Notes: generated by a model not told the origin, from the sequence alone. Numbered from the stretch's first letter, positions 26,001 to 34,828 are shown. The stretch: DNA of 64,000 nucleotides from Thiotrichaceae bacterium UBA4486 (GCA_002389045.1 DGNS01000002.1:62001-126000), one strand, 5' to 3'. Numbers and translations: made by a program.

Positions 26001-26954
26001 ACGCATTTCAATATTGGCCAGCCAGTCGTCATTTCTGTTTCTGGTAATGTGTACCTGGCCGTTGATACCGTTTAAAGGGTAGCCGTTTACGTGCAGGGAT
26101 TCCCAGGAAACCAGCCCGTCCAGTTTCACAAGCCGGGCACGTTCCCACTGAGACCAGATTTGCAACTGTCCACCGCCGTTGTCCAGCTCTACGGTGTCCA
26201 GCTTGAAGTGATCACTCCAGAAACGGGGATTTACGTTATCAGCATTGATATAAATATCACCGGACCATTCAGAGGTGTGCAGGTGCCCATGTATATCCAG
26301 TGCGAATTCAATATCAGTTCCACTCAAATCCTGATCGGCATGAGCCGATCCTGAAATCTGCATTCGATCACCGTCACTGTGTATCCTGATAGAGGCATTA
26401 CTGAACAGGACCGGTGACAGCTTATCGTGGTGGTCAATCCATTGAATATCGACTTTATCAATTTCTATGTGTTTCTGTTTTCTGAACCAGCGGCCGAGTT
26501 CATTTTTCCCGGCCCCGGCATCAGGCGTCTGCGCGGCAGCATCGGCCCTGACCAGGGAAATGGAACCGTCCTGATGGCGGATTAATGACAGATCCACGCC
26601 TGATACAGTGATATCGTAGGGTATAAACTCGCGCTGTTTCAGGCTGGATACCGGATCGAGTGTGATACTGGCCTGATCGAACCGAATCAGCGGTTCGTTG
26701 GAATCTTCATTGATGACGCTGATGTCCTGCAGGTAAAGATTCGGTACCCATCCCTCCCAGCTCGCGTTGATGCTCCTGATTTGCACGGGATAACCCATGT
26801 AGTCACTGATCCAGATCTGTATATCTTCACGATAGTGGCCAATATCGGGCAGTGCCATTCTGAACAGCGTGATTGAAATCGCGGCCAGAATGATCAGGCC
26901 GGCAACGCCATACCAGCAAATGTGATAGAGGGTTTTGAGAAATCTGACGAACAT
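23085..26954 (-). CDS. yhdP: YhdP-family AsmA-like envelope protein
   Basis: A very large (1289 residues) inner-membrane-anchored periplasmic protein. In E. coli YhdP belongs to the AsmA-like bridge proteins that help move phospholipid to the outer membrane. One N-terminal membrane segment (about 14-32) is followed by long beta-rich repeat regions and a C-terminal AsmA-like domain, including the block ADWVGRPVDFSLDTINGQLE and GRFLDINPKAGRLFGLLSLQ. It follows rng by 5 bases, the usual rng-yhdP order. Base composition is more AT-rich than the neighbours but the frame is intact. Confidence 0.93.
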   Translation of the reverse strand: MFVRFLKTLYHICWYGVAGLIILAAISITLFRMALPDIGHYREDIQIWISDYMGYPVQIRSINASWEGWVPNLYLQDISVINEDSNEPLIRFDQASITLDPVSSLKQREFIPYDITVSGVDLSLIRHQDGSISLVRADAAAQTPDAGAGKNELGRWFRKQKHIEIDKVDIQWIDHHDKLSPVLFSNASIRIHSDGDRMQISGSAHADQDLSGTDIEFALDIHGHLHTSEWSGDIYINADNVNPRFWSDHFKLDTVELDNGGGQLQIWSQWERARLVKLDGLVSWESLHVNGYPLNGINGQVHITRNRNDDWLANIEMREFTTATGIWPGLAAEITLPSGKTSTDRYIHASVDYLKIEDLTDMLGRYGIMDLLEPDKATLSGELFNTQLKLSVDDEVDYIWVDSDFSHLTLRRPDHYSVADLSGHITIDNNSRIIHIESEKSRLLLPEYYRDPLWFYNLNGDITWKNHSNGFEIRIDSLNGKTSDFDFSLISKLETHADNDIMIDLLANISPVGTAVIMDYIPQTGKTALVEWLRSSLSGGRFLHTDIVMRGPLSRFPFANNEGTLQVITQVEKLTVDYNPDWPPVDNLATEVTLNNNTLEVVAESGNIFSSVLSDTTAIIPDITAEKPLVLLKGGINATAHDMTLFVNQSPLHTMHSLLLFSNEDLQGPIRLDLELGIPLKGGDKTINGRLYLSGNKLDSRDFGIALDDLRGAIDFTGKTIASHDLEARYFNRDITLAINKTGQQDNGSIRVDMRGTMDKEFLRKQFNHYFPYSRVMMNEYIDHFTGSSSWLAQLVISEDMEDTPGSQLHISSDLVGMEVDLPAPLAKKKDLPLPIRIRTALNDIDKQQLDFQIGQVLAARLEYSEHRDNIIDALRVNFGGELQDLTSATGIQISGQLGEVSLSEWVNLIRENMQVNPETSSNTYDNIHVDVGITYLEFFNQLFTDVSLEVTKPANDWQINVDSESLSGLISIPSGENVIVLDMNRLRLQENIKDEDNKPAVDIDPNRMPSIHAHVKNVIYGNKALGEMYLETSRLDNGLSFDELTFTKTDLDINGFGKWVREKNRSISSFTFDIKAKELNDMLGTFGFSDAAVSEGRTSINIEADWVGRPVDFSLDTINGQLEMQIEKGRFLDINPKAGRLFGLLSLQTLPRRLALDFTDVFGKGLSFDTIKGVFTIENGNAYTNDLVMIGPSANIAITGRTGLIEKDYDQVVTVTPQISNSLPVASALFGPIGVGVGAVIYFAGELFKSIPDQIDRILQYQYTITGSWEDPEVKELQERDPSRQASG

Positions 26955-26959
26955 GCTGT

Positions 26960-28498
26960 CTAGATCAGGACGATATCGTACTGTTCCTGCGTGTATACGG
27001 GTTCGACCTGGAAACTGATAGGACGGCCGATGAACTCCTCGAGTTCCGCGACGCTGGCTGATTCGTCATCAGTGAGCATGTCGACGACACTCTGGGATGC
27101 TACCACCAGCAGTTTCTGGGCGTTGAACTGGCGTACCTCGCGAAGGATCTCCCGGAAAATCTCGTAACAGACAGTCTCCGCCGTCTTGATGGTACCACGG
27201 CCGTTACAGGTGCTGCAGGTTTCACAAAGAATGTGTTCAAGACTTTCACGTGTACGTTTGCGCGTTAATTGGACCAGCCCCAGGGATGTGATTTCACTGA
27301 CTGCGACTTTGGAGTGATCATGTTCCAGGTGCCGTTCCAGCGCCCGCAAAACCTGGCGGCTGTGTTCGGGATCCTGCATATCGATAAAATCGATAATGAT
27401 GATGCCACCAAGATTGCGCAAACGCAGTTGCCGGGCGATGGTTTGCGCGGCCTCGAGGTTGGTTTTATAGATGGTCTCCTCGAGATTGCGGTGCCCGACA
27501 TAGGCGCCGGTATTGATATCGATGGTGGTCATGGCTTCGGTCTGATCGATCACCAGGTGCCCCCCGGATTTCAGCTGGACTTTCCTGTTCAGGGATTTCT
27601 GGATCTCATCATCCACCGAGTACATATTCAACAGCGGATTATCACCGGTGTAGTACTCGATACGGCCGAGAAATTCAGGGATAAACTGCTTGGAAAACTC
27701 CATAACCCGGTGATAGGTTTCCCGTGAGTCGATACGGATTTTCTCGATTTCATCATTGACCAGATCACGCATGGTCCTCATCACCAGGGGTAAGTCCTCG
27801 TAGACAATGCCCGGTGCATAGGTGTTTTCGGCACGGACGACGGACGAGTCCCAGATTTTATGCAGGAATTCGATGTCCTTGTGGATATCCTCGGCGGCGA
27901 CGCCTTCGGCGGCGGTTCTGACGATAAAACCGCCCTTGCCGAGCATGTCGCTCTCCTGCAATGCCTTGTGAACGACAACATTGCTGTTACCGGATACGAG
28001 CCGGTCGTAACGCGAATTGAAGCTGGATATTACCTCGCGCAGTCGATCGCGCTCGACTTCATCCTCGATACGTTGCGAGATCCCGATGCCGGGATTGTCG
28101 GGTATAAACACCAGGTAGCGTGATGGAATGGACAGCCGCGTGGTCAGCCGGGCACCCTTGGTTCCCAGGGGATCCTTGACCACCTGGACGAGGATTTCCT
28201 GGCCTTCCCGCAACAGCGAATCGATGGGCACATCCGCCGGATTTTTAATATCGGCGCTTTTTTCATCCTGGCTGCCGACGATATCCGAAGTGTGCAAAAA
28301 TCCGGTGCGCGCAAGGCCGATATCGATAAACGCGGCCTGCATGCCTGGCAGTACACGCGAGACCTTGCCCTTGAAGATATTCCCCACGATGCCGCGTTTT
28401 TGTGACCGCTCGATGTAGACTTCCTGCAGCAGGCCATTTTCAACGACGGCCACCCGCGTTTCCTGCGGCGTGACGTTGATGAGAATCTCTTCGCTCAT
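26960..28498 (-). CDS. rng: ribonuclease G
   Basis: A single-strand endoribonuclease that matures 16S rRNA 5' ends and some mRNAs. The 512 residues have an S1 domain at about 38-130 (GNIFKGKVSRVLPGMQAAFIDIG), the 5' sensor and RNase H-like parts, the catalytic block IIIDFIDMQDPEHSRQVL, and the zinc-link cysteines in CETCSTCNGRG. There is no long C-terminal scaffold, so it is RNase G and not RNase E. The yhdP gene follows at 5 bases. The E. coli partner genes mreBCD and maf are not in the window. Confidence 0.96.
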   Translation of the reverse strand: MSEEILINVTPQETRVAVVENGLLQEVYIERSQKRGIVGNIFKGKVSRVLPGMQAAFIDIGLARTGFLHTSDIVGSQDEKSADIKNPADVPIDSLLREGQEILVQVVKDPLGTKGARLTTRLSIPSRYLVFIPDNPGIGISQRIEDEVERDRLREVISSFNSRYDRLVSGNSNVVVHKALQESDMLGKGGFIVRTAAEGVAAEDIHKDIEFLHKIWDSSVVRAENTYAPGIVYEDLPLVMRTMRDLVNDEIEKIRIDSRETYHRVMEFSKQFIPEFLGRIEYYTGDNPLLNMYSVDDEIQKSLNRKVQLKSGGHLVIDQTEAMTTIDINTGAYVGHRNLEETIYKTNLEAAQTIARQLRLRNLGGIIIIDFIDMQDPEHSRQVLRALERHLEHDHSKVAVSEITSLGLVQLTRKRTRESLEHILCETCSTCNGRGTIKTAETVCYEIFREILREVRQFNAQKLLVVASQSVVDMLTDDESASVAELEEFIGRPISFQVEPVYTQEQYDIVLI

Positions 28499-28732
28499 TG
28501 GCGCAATAAGTATTTGATTAGAAAGTTAAAATAGCTGATAACGGAATATATTACCACAATTATCCACGACTTGATTGTTCCATGACCTTAGTCTACAGCA
28601 GTACGTGGCCCGGGCCTGTACTCCATCCATTGATAGCGATCATGCCTGTGCGAGCCGGTACGGATAAAGTGGCGAGTGGTCGCGCCAGGCCTGTTGCTCA
28701 TACCTGTACAAGGCCGTCCGGGAAGTGGTGTA

Positions 28733-30193
28733 ATGCCTGACGCTATGAAGACCCTGATCGAACAATTATCGCAGTTGTTGCCGGCCGATTGCATTATCAC
28801 GGATGAGGAATCCCTGCGTCCCTACGAATGTGACGGCCTGTCGGCCTATAGGCAATTACCGGGCTGTGTCCTTTTGCCGGAAACACTCGCCCAGGTGCAG
28901 GAGATCATGCGCCTGTGTCACCAGCACGGTGTCCCGGTGGTCGCCCGCGGTGGCGGTACCGGCCTCTCCGGCGGTGCGCTGCCATTGGCTGAGGGGGTGT
29001 TGCTGAGTCTGACGAAATTCAATCGCATTCTGCACATCGACCCGGTACAAAGACTGGCCAGGGTGGAACCGGGTGTGCGCAATCTGGCCGTTTCGGAAGC
29101 CGTGGCCGGGTATGGGCTGTTTTATGCACCGGATCCTTCCTCGCAGATTGCCTGTACCATCGGTGGTAATGTTGCGGAAAATTCCGGCGGCGTGCATTGC
29201 CTCAAATACGGCTTGACCGTGCACAATGTGATGGCCGTAAAACTGGTGACGGTGGAAGGTGAGGTGCTGGAACTGGGCAGTGAGGCGCTGGATTCACCCG
29301 GCCTGGATCTGATGGCGCTGATCACCGGCTCTGAAGGCATGCTGGGCATTGTCATGGAGGTCACCCTGAAATTGTTACCGCTGCCGTCCGGAGAACAGGT
29401 GATGCTGGTGGCCTTTGATACCATCGAGGATGCCGGGAACGCGGTTACCCGGGTCATTGCCGAAGGCATCATTCCGGCTGGACTGGAGATGATGGATAAC
29501 GCCTGCGTCCGTGCGGTGGAGGAATTCGTCCATGCCGGATATCCGCTGGATGCCGCCGCCATACTGATTTGCGAACTGGATGGCATAGATGAGGAGATCA
29601 CGGCGCAACGTGATCGCATGGTTGAACTCATGCGCGCCTGTCATGCAGCGGATGTGCGTATTGCCACCAGCCCCGAGGAGGGGCGGCGCTTCTGGGCCGG
29701 CAGAAAGGCTGCGTTTCCGGCCGTGGGGCGCATCGCTACGGATTATTATTGCATGGACGGCACCATTCCGAAAAAACACCTGGCCGGCGTACTGTCGCGG
29801 ATTGCGGAATTGTCGAAGGAGTACGGGCTGGCGGTGGTTAACGTGTTTCATGCCGGGGATGGCAACCTGCATCCGTTGATTCTCTACGATATCAGCCACC
29901 CCGGTGAACTCGAGCGGGCCGAGGAACTCGGCGGGCGCATACTCGAACACTGTGTCGAGGTAGGCGGTACCATTACCGGTGAGCACGGCGTGGGTGTCGA
30001 GAAAATCAACCAGATGTGCATCCAGTTCAGTGACGCCGAACGGCAACAGTTTCACGCCATCAAACATGCCTTTGATGCCAAAACATTACTCAATCCCGGC
30101 AAGGCTGTGCCGACACTGAAACGCTGTGCCGAATTCGGGGCCATGCACGTGCATCGGGGGGAAATGAAGTTTCCGGACCTGGAAAGATTCTAG
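28733..30193 (+). CDS. glcD: glycolate oxidase subunit GlcD (FAD-linked)
   Basis: Catalytic FAD subunit of glycolate oxidase, oxidising glycolate to glyoxylate. The 486 residues have the PCMH-type FAD domain (RGGGTGLSGGALPL, then GGNVAENSGGVHCLKYG) and the C-terminal FAD-oxidase block with HAGDGNLHPLILYD and TGEHGVGVEK. ATG 28733 is preferred because a GGGAAG site precedes it by seven bases; ATG 28745 is an alternative, and the frame from 28676 lacks family sequence. It is the first gene of glcD-glcE-glcF, with heptamer repeats in the glcD-glcE gap. Confidence 0.95.
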   Translation: MPDAMKTLIEQLSQLLPADCIITDEESLRPYECDGLSAYRQLPGCVLLPETLAQVQEIMRLCHQHGVPVVARGGGTGLSGGALPLAEGVLLSLTKFNRILHIDPVQRLARVEPGVRNLAVSEAVAGYGLFYAPDPSSQIACTIGGNVAENSGGVHCLKYGLTVHNVMAVKLVTVEGEVLELGSEALDSPGLDLMALITGSEGMLGIVMEVTLKLLPLPSGEQVMLVAFDTIEDAGNAVTRVIAEGIIPAGLEMMDNACVRAVEEFVHAGYPLDAAAILICELDGIDEEITAQRDRMVELMRACHAADVRIATSPEEGRRFWAGRKAAFPAVGRIATDYYCMDGTIPKKHLAGVLSRIAELSKEYGLAVVNVFHAGDGNLHPLILYDISHPGELERAEELGGRILEHCVEVGGTITGEHGVGVEKINQMCIQFSDAERQQFHAIKHAFDAKTLLNPGKAVPTLKRCAEFGAMHVHRGEMKFPDLERF

Positions 30194-30202
30194 ATTAACA
30201 AA

Positions 30203-30279
30203 TGATAGCAAATAGCTAATAGCAAGTAGCAAGTAGCAAATAACTAGCAGTTTACAACTAATGGCTAATAGCTAATACG
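30203..30279. repeat. tandem 7-base repeat between glcD and glcE (about eleven units)
   Basis: A 77-base stretch that can be cut into eleven successive 7-base units of the TAATAGC kind (AAATAGC, TAATAGC, AAGTAGC twice, then more degenerate copies and TAATAGC again). The unit differs from the arrays at 10371 and 53965 but the period is the same. It begins ten bases after the glcD stop and ends about 12 bases before the first conserved glcE codons. Confidence 0.9.
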
Positions 30280-30290
30280 GGACACCGACA

Positions 30291-31340
30291 CTGGAAGCAT
30301 TACAACAACAACTCGCCGAACGGGTGCGCGCGGCCTGCGCAGCCCGAACTCCGCTTGTTATCCGGGGCGGCGGCAGCAAGGATTTCTACGGCAATCCCTG
30401 CAAGGGTGAGCCTCTCGATGTCACTTCCTGTCGCGGTGTTGTCAGTTACGATCCTTCCGAACTGGTGATCACGGTTGCCGCCGGCACACCGTTGATGGAA
30501 GTGGAACAGACTTTGGCCGCAGCGCATCAGTACCTGGCCTTTGAACCTCCCGTACACAATGAACACGCCACCATCGGCGGCGCCATTGCCACGGGATTAT
30601 CCGGTCCCCGCCGGCCGTGGACGGGACCGGCACGGGATTTTGTACTCGGTGTGGACTGCATTAACGGCCGTGGTGAACGACTGAAGTTTGGTGGCCAGGT
30701 GATCAAGAATGTCGCCGGTTATGATGTTTCCAGATTGTTGACAGGTTCACTGGGTACGCTCGGCGTGATCCTGGATGTCTCACTCAAGGTTCTGCCGCAG
30801 GCGGAGACCGAGATCAGCCTGATCGCAGACATGCCGCTCGACAGGGCGCGTAAATTCATCCAGGACTGGTCCGGGCGGCCGGTACCGATCAGCGGTGCCT
30901 GTTATTACCAGGGAAATTTGCGCATCCGCTTATCCGGATATGAGTCGGCAGTGATGCACACGGCCACGGTGATGGGTCTGACCCCCGAGGAGAATACGTC
31001 ATTCTGGCAGCAACTGCGTCACCAGTCCCTGGATCTGTTCACTACAGGCGGTCCGCTCTGGCGCATCTCGCTGCCGGTGACAGCAACGGCGCCGGAGGAT
31101 TTTCAACTCATGGACTGGGGCGGGGCACTGTACTGGTCGAAAACCGACATGCCTGCTGAACGTCTGCGTGATCGGGTGAAAAGCCTCGGCGGTCATGCCA
31201 CCCTGTACCGCGATAACGGCCTCAACGTGCCGAGATTTCAGCCGCTGGACAATGGCTTGCTCGCCTTGCACCAGCGTCTCAAGGCCGCCCTGGATCCGTC
31301 CGGAATATTGAACCGCGGCCGTATGTACAGCGAATTCTGA
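30291..31340 (+). CDS. glcE: glycolate oxidase subunit GlcE (start uncertain)
   Basis: Second FAD-binding subunit of glycolate oxidase. Family sequence starts with LAERVRAACAARTPLVIRGG and includes EPPVHNEHATIGGAIATGLSGPRRPW and KNVAGYDVSRL. It ends with an ILNRGRMY tail. No ATG, GTG or TTG precedes the conserved start in frame: a TAA ends the frame at about 30270 inside the heptamer repeat. The only candidates are CTG at 30291 (with GGGA before it) and GTG at 30324, which would cut off most of the first helix. I give the CTG position. The product would be 349 residues, the E. coli length being 350. Confidence 0.85.
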   Translation: MEALQQQLAERVRAACAARTPLVIRGGGSKDFYGNPCKGEPLDVTSCRGVVSYDPSELVITVAAGTPLMEVEQTLAAAHQYLAFEPPVHNEHATIGGAIATGLSGPRRPWTGPARDFVLGVDCINGRGERLKFGGQVIKNVAGYDVSRLLTGSLGTLGVILDVSLKVLPQAETEISLIADMPLDRARKFIQDWSGRPVPISGACYYQGNLRIRLSGYESAVMHTATVMGLTPEENTSFWQQLRHQSLDLFTTGGPLWRISLPVTATAPEDFQLMDWGGALYWSKTDMPAERLRDRVKSLGGHATLYRDNGLNVPRFQPLDNGLLALHQRLKAALDPSGILNRGRMYSEF

Positions 31341-31348
31341 CGCCGCAT

Positions 31349-32575
31349 ATGAAAACCGAACTGACCGAATCCATTCGCAACACTGCTGAAGGCGCCAGGG
31401 CTGAAGCCATCCTGCGCAAATGTGTGCATTGCGGATTCTGTAACGCTACCTGCCCGACCTACCAGATCCTCGGGGATGAACTGGACGGACCCCGCGGGCG
31501 CATTTATCTCATCAAGTCCCTGCTTGAAGGCCACGACGCCAGCGCCGGGACACGCCTGCACCTGGATCGCTGCCTCACCTGCCGTGCCTGTGAGACTACG
31601 TGTCCTTCCGGTGTGGAATACGGCGCATTACTGGATATCGGCCGTGAACAGGTCGAGAAGACCATGAAGCGCCCTTGGTATCAGCGATTACATCGAGGAA
31701 TCCTGAAAGCGGTTCTTTCGCGGCGAACTTTATTCACCGGCCTGCTTCGTATCGGCCAGTTTGTGCGGCCCGTTCTGCCTTCCGGACTCAGGCGTACAAT
31801 ACCGTCCCGCCAGCCGGATGTGAGTATCGAGGCATTGGCCGTTCACGAGCGCAGGGTGATCCTGTTCCAGGGCTGCGTGCAGCCGGGCATCAGTCCCGAA
31901 ACCAACCGCATCGCTGCCTCCGTGCTGAACGGGCTCGGTATCGCTGCCGTGCAGGTCAAGGGGGAACAGTGTTGCGGGGCTCTGCACCATCATCTTGGCG
32001 ATACCCGTGCCGCGAAAACGTTGATGCGCAAAAATATTGATCGCTGGTGGCCGCTGTTGCAGGAAGAGAATGAATGTATTGTCAGCACAGCCAGCGGTTG
32101 CGGGCTGATGATCAAGGAATACGGCGAGGTGCTGGCGGATGATCCCGAATACCGTGACAGGGCCAAAGCCATATCGGACCGCTGCCGTGATATCGCGGAG
32201 TTTCTTGCCGCGCAGGATACCGGCCGGTTGAAATGCATGTTGCCAACTGACCGGCGTTCGCCGGCTTTTCACTGCCCCTGTACCCTGCAGCATGGCCAGC
32301 ACCTTGCCGGCGTCACTGAATCGCTACTGGCCGGCCTTGGCATAGAGCCGTCATTGCCCGGCGATGCGCACCTGTGTTGCGGTTCGGCCGGCACCTATTC
32401 GATTCTGCAGCCTGAACTGTCCGCACAACTTCGACACAACAAGTTGCGGGAATTGTTGAAGTCAAAGCCGGATACGATTCTGACTGCCAATATCGGCTGT
32501 CAGGCGCATCTGCAGCAGGCGACAAACGTTCCGGTGCGCCACTGGATAACTGTCTTTGAGAGCAAACAGTCCTGA
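31349..32575 (+). CDS. glcF: glycolate oxidase iron-sulfur subunit GlcF
   Basis: Electron-transfer subunit of glycolate oxidase, passing electrons from GlcD to quinone. Two 4Fe-4S motifs are complete: CVHCGFCNATC at residues 25-35 and CLTCRACETTC near 75. Two CCG (cysteine-rich) domains follow, with CCGALHHHLGD and CCGSAGTYSILQP. The 408 residues agree with the family (407). It starts 8 bases after glcE and is followed by an intrinsic terminator, closing the operon. Confidence 0.96.
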   Translation: MKTELTESIRNTAEGARAEAILRKCVHCGFCNATCPTYQILGDELDGPRGRIYLIKSLLEGHDASAGTRLHLDRCLTCRACETTCPSGVEYGALLDIGREQVEKTMKRPWYQRLHRGILKAVLSRRTLFTGLLRIGQFVRPVLPSGLRRTIPSRQPDVSIEALAVHERRVILFQGCVQPGISPETNRIAASVLNGLGIAAVQVKGEQCCGALHHHLGDTRAAKTLMRKNIDRWWPLLQEENECIVSTASGCGLMIKEYGEVLADDPEYRDRAKAISDRCRDIAEFLAAQDTGRLKCMLPTDRRSPAFHCPCTLQHGQHLAGVTESLLAGLGIEPSLPGDAHLCCGSAGTYSILQPELSAQLRHNKLRELLKSKPDTILTANIGCQAHLQQATNVPVRHWITVFESKQS

Positions 32576-32615
32576 CAGCGTTTGCTTTAAGCCAGGGATC
32601 GGGTCCGGTATTGAC

Positions 32616-32641
32616 AAGCCCCTGATTTAATCAGGGCTTTT
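32616..32641 (+). terminator. intrinsic terminator after glcF
   Basis: AAGCCCCTGAT and ATCAGGGCTT form a 10-base-pair stem with one bulged C and a 3-base loop, followed by TTTT. It lies 41 bases after the glcF stop and right beside the end of the convergent lipoprotein gene. Confidence 0.8.
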
Positions 32642-32642
32642 C

Positions 32643-33092
32643 CTAATTCATCGCGTACCAGGTGCCGTCGGACTGGCGGCAGGCGGTGCCGTGCACAACT
32701 TCAGGTCTGCCGTCGATGACAGCCTCCGTAGTGTAGTCCCGGCAGGGTCCACTGGCGCTTTCATAAGTGCGCGTCGGTGTGACTTCGTAACCGACACGGC
32801 TGTCCGGGTTCTGCCAACTTACGCTCTGACCCGTGGGCACGGTCTCCAGCGCCTGCTGGGTGCGATAACGATCCAGTTCATCCATGTTCTTGCCGATACC
32901 GCCGCCGACGTAACCGCCGAGAAGCGTACCGATGGCGACTGCCGCCAACTGACCGGTACCACTGCCTATCTGGCTACCGACAAAGGCGCCGGTGCCGGCG
33001 CCGACGAGTGTGCCGACATCCTGCTTGGTCGGATTGCATCCGGCCAGCAGGATACTGCTTGCGACAATGCCTGCAGTAATGATCCTGTTCAT
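32643..33092 (-). CDS. glycine-zipper lipoprotein (17 kDa antigen-like)
   Basis: A 149-residue predicted outer-membrane lipoprotein. The start at 33092 has the ribosome site GGGAG and gives a signal peptide ending in LLAGC, with the lipid cysteine at residue 19. A glycine-zipper segment (about 28-67: GTLVGAGTGAFVG...GTLLGGYVGGGIGK) follows, then a C-terminal region with CRDYTTEA and ACRQSDGTWYAM, as in the rickettsial 17 kDa antigen family. The function of these proteins is not firmly known. The frame can be extended to 33260 but upstream residues have no signal-peptide character. Confidence 0.85.
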   Translation of the reverse strand: MNRIITAGIVASSILLAGCNPTKQDVGTLVGAGTGAFVGSQIGSGTGQLAAVAIGTLLGGYVGGGIGKNMDELDRYRTQQALETVPTGQSVSWQNPDSRVGYEVTPTRTYESASGPCRDYTTEAVIDGRPEVVHGTACRQSDGTWYAMN

Positions 33093-33226
33093 AATTGTTC
33101 TCCCGGATAATGTTTCACCATGGCTGTTAACGCACGTATTCAAAATCGGTTGATAGGAATATGGCTGTTTCCTGAAAATTGGATTCAGACGGCAGGCTCC
33201 GGTTCCGTGCTCGATAGCCATCAGGC

Positions 33227-33257
33227 AAAAAAATACCCCGGCATGCCGGGGTATTTT
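33227..33257 (-). terminator. intrinsic terminator after mlaA
   Basis: A perfect 28-base palindrome (AAAATACCCCGG/CCGGGGTATTTT around GCATGC) lies 22 bases past the mlaA stop. On the minus strand the stem is followed by a run of seven T, the classical intrinsic form. Confidence 0.9.
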
Positions 33258-33278
33258 CAATGCAATAGAGAGAAGTGT

Positions 33279-34064
33279 TTATTCGATTACAAGTACGCCT
33301 TCGTCGCCTTCAGCTGAGAAATCCCCTTCGAAAATATTGTCATAGCCTTCCACAGGCGGATTGCCATCATGGATATGATAATTACGCTGTTGCAGGTAAG
33401 CCTCGCGGGTGAATGTGTAGGGGTCCACTGCCGCTTCATCCCGGATCCTGGTCTCGTCAAGCAGGTTGGCCCGGGTATTAATGATATTGGCGGCGGTGAG
33501 CGGGAACAGAACGGCACCCGTGACATAGGTCAGCGGATTGAGCAGGATGCTGGTCGCGTAGTCGGGTGTATTGCGCACGGTGTTCGGACCCAGTAACGGA
33601 ATATAGAGGTAGGCGCCCTGATCAAAACCCCAGACCGCCAGGGTCTGGCCGAAGTCCTCGTTGCCGGCCGGCACACCCCATTCGGTGCTGATGTCGTACA
33701 GGCCACCGAGGCCGAAAGTGGAGTTATAGAGAAAACGCAGGGAACCGGCTATGGCCTGGTCGAACTTGCCCTGTAAGAATGTGTTCAGAATTACGTTCAG
33801 GTAAGTGATGTTATTGAAAAAATTGGTGACACCTTTGCGCACGGGTTCAGGCGTAATATCTACATAGGTCTCGGCTACCGGCCTTATCAGGTGCTTGTCG
33901 AGCGTTTCGTTGAAATCATAAGCCACCCGGTTGGGCGTTTCCAGCGGGTCCGGAGTCACGCCATTCCCGTTTTCGGTGGGTGCCGTCGCGCAGCCCGCGG
34001 CCAGGCCCAGGATTGATAAAAGCAGACCACGACAGATGATTATTCTTGGTTTATTGGTATCCAT
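33279..34064 (-). CDS. mlaA: outer-membrane phospholipid transport lipoprotein MlaA (VacJ)
   Basis: Removes misplaced phospholipid from the outer leaflet of the outer membrane in the Mla pathway. It is a lipoprotein with Cys25 after the lipobox LAAGC, and carries the family motif DPLETPNRVAYDFNETLD and VRKGVTNFFNNI. An acidic tail of about 35 residues ends the protein (261 residues; E. coli 251). It sits behind an MlaC-like gene on the same strand, with 66 bases between and near hopanoid genes; the ABC transporter part (MlaFEDB) is not in the window. Confidence 0.94.
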   Translation of the reverse strand: MDTNKPRIIICRGLLLSILGLAAGCATAPTENGNGVTPDPLETPNRVAYDFNETLDKHLIRPVAETYVDITPEPVRKGVTNFFNNITYLNVILNTFLQGKFDQAIAGSLRFLYNSTFGLGGLYDISTEWGVPAGNEDFGQTLAVWGFDQGAYLYIPLLGPNTVRNTPDYATSILLNPLTYVTGAVLFPLTAANIINTRANLLDETRIRDEAAVDPYTFTREAYLQQRNYHIHDGNPPVEGYDNIFEGDFSAEGDEGVLVIE

Positions 34065-34130
34065 TTATTTATCCACCAGCAGTATAGCCAAAAGCGGCAT
34101 AATAGTGACACAGAACCCGGTGTCAGACAA

Positions 34131-34769
34131 TTATCCGGATAATTCGTATTGGGCAATCTTTTCCTGGAGTTGTCTGACCAGGGATTCATAACCTTCATCC
34201 TTGATTATCGTTCCGTATTCGGCTCGCTTGAGCGATAAATCATTGATGCCGTTAGCAACCACACTGATGATCTGCCACTTGCCGTCGTTTTCGTGCATCA
34301 GATAATCCAGACTGACCGGCTTTTCATTCCCGGCCAGTATTTCCGTCTTCACCAGCAGGCGCCCCTTTTGCAGTTTCTCAACAGAATTTGTGATGAATTC
34401 CTCATTATCGTAACTGTTGAACCGGGAGGCATAGGTAGCGACGGTGAGATTTTTGAACAACTCGATAAAATGAGTTCTCTGTTCTTCGCTGAATTTGTTC
34501 CAGTAGCGACTCAGGATCACCTTGACTATCAATGGGAGGTCGAACCTGTTTTCAATAAACGGTTCAAGCAGCCGGTAGCGTTCGGGATAGTCCCTCCCTG
34601 GCGCCGATTTCATATTGTCTACAAGCATGCCGTGCAATTCCTCGACGACGGCAACTGCGGCTTGGTCGCTGGCCTGTACCGGTGGCGCGGACAGGACCAT
34701 CGCACCGATCAGACAACTGGCGATTAACCCCGTGTACGACTTTATTGTTGATGTCAGATACTTGTTCAT
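34131..34769 (-). CDS. MlaC/Ttg2D-like periplasmic lipid-binding protein (HpnM candidate)
   Basis: A 212-residue exported protein with a signal peptide of about 34 residues ending in PPVQAS, followed by the Tol-Ttg2 fold with YRLLEPFIENRFDLPLIVKVIL and QRTHFIELFKNLTVATYASRF. Such proteins carry lipids across the periplasm. Because it lies directly after hpnH and hpnB, it may be the hopanoid-linked HpnM form and not the general MlaC. It also borders mlaA, so both readings remain open. Start at 34769 fits the signal peptide; the longer frame up to 35129 is an overlap with hpnB. Confidence 0.85.
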   Translation of the reverse strand: MNKYLTSTIKSYTGLIASCLIGAMVLSAPPVQASDQAAVAVVEELHGMLVDNMKSAPGRDYPERYRLLEPFIENRFDLPLIVKVILSRYWNKFSEEQRTHFIELFKNLTVATYASRFNSYDNEEFITNSVEKLQKGRLLVKTEILAGNEKPVSLDYLMHENDGKWQIISVVANGINDLSLKRAEYGTIIKDEGYESLVRQLQEKIAQYELSG

Positions 34770-34828
34770 TGCTGCTTTTTTGTCCAGTCCGGACGAGAAG
34801 TTTCCCGGCAATATGAAATAGGACCACA

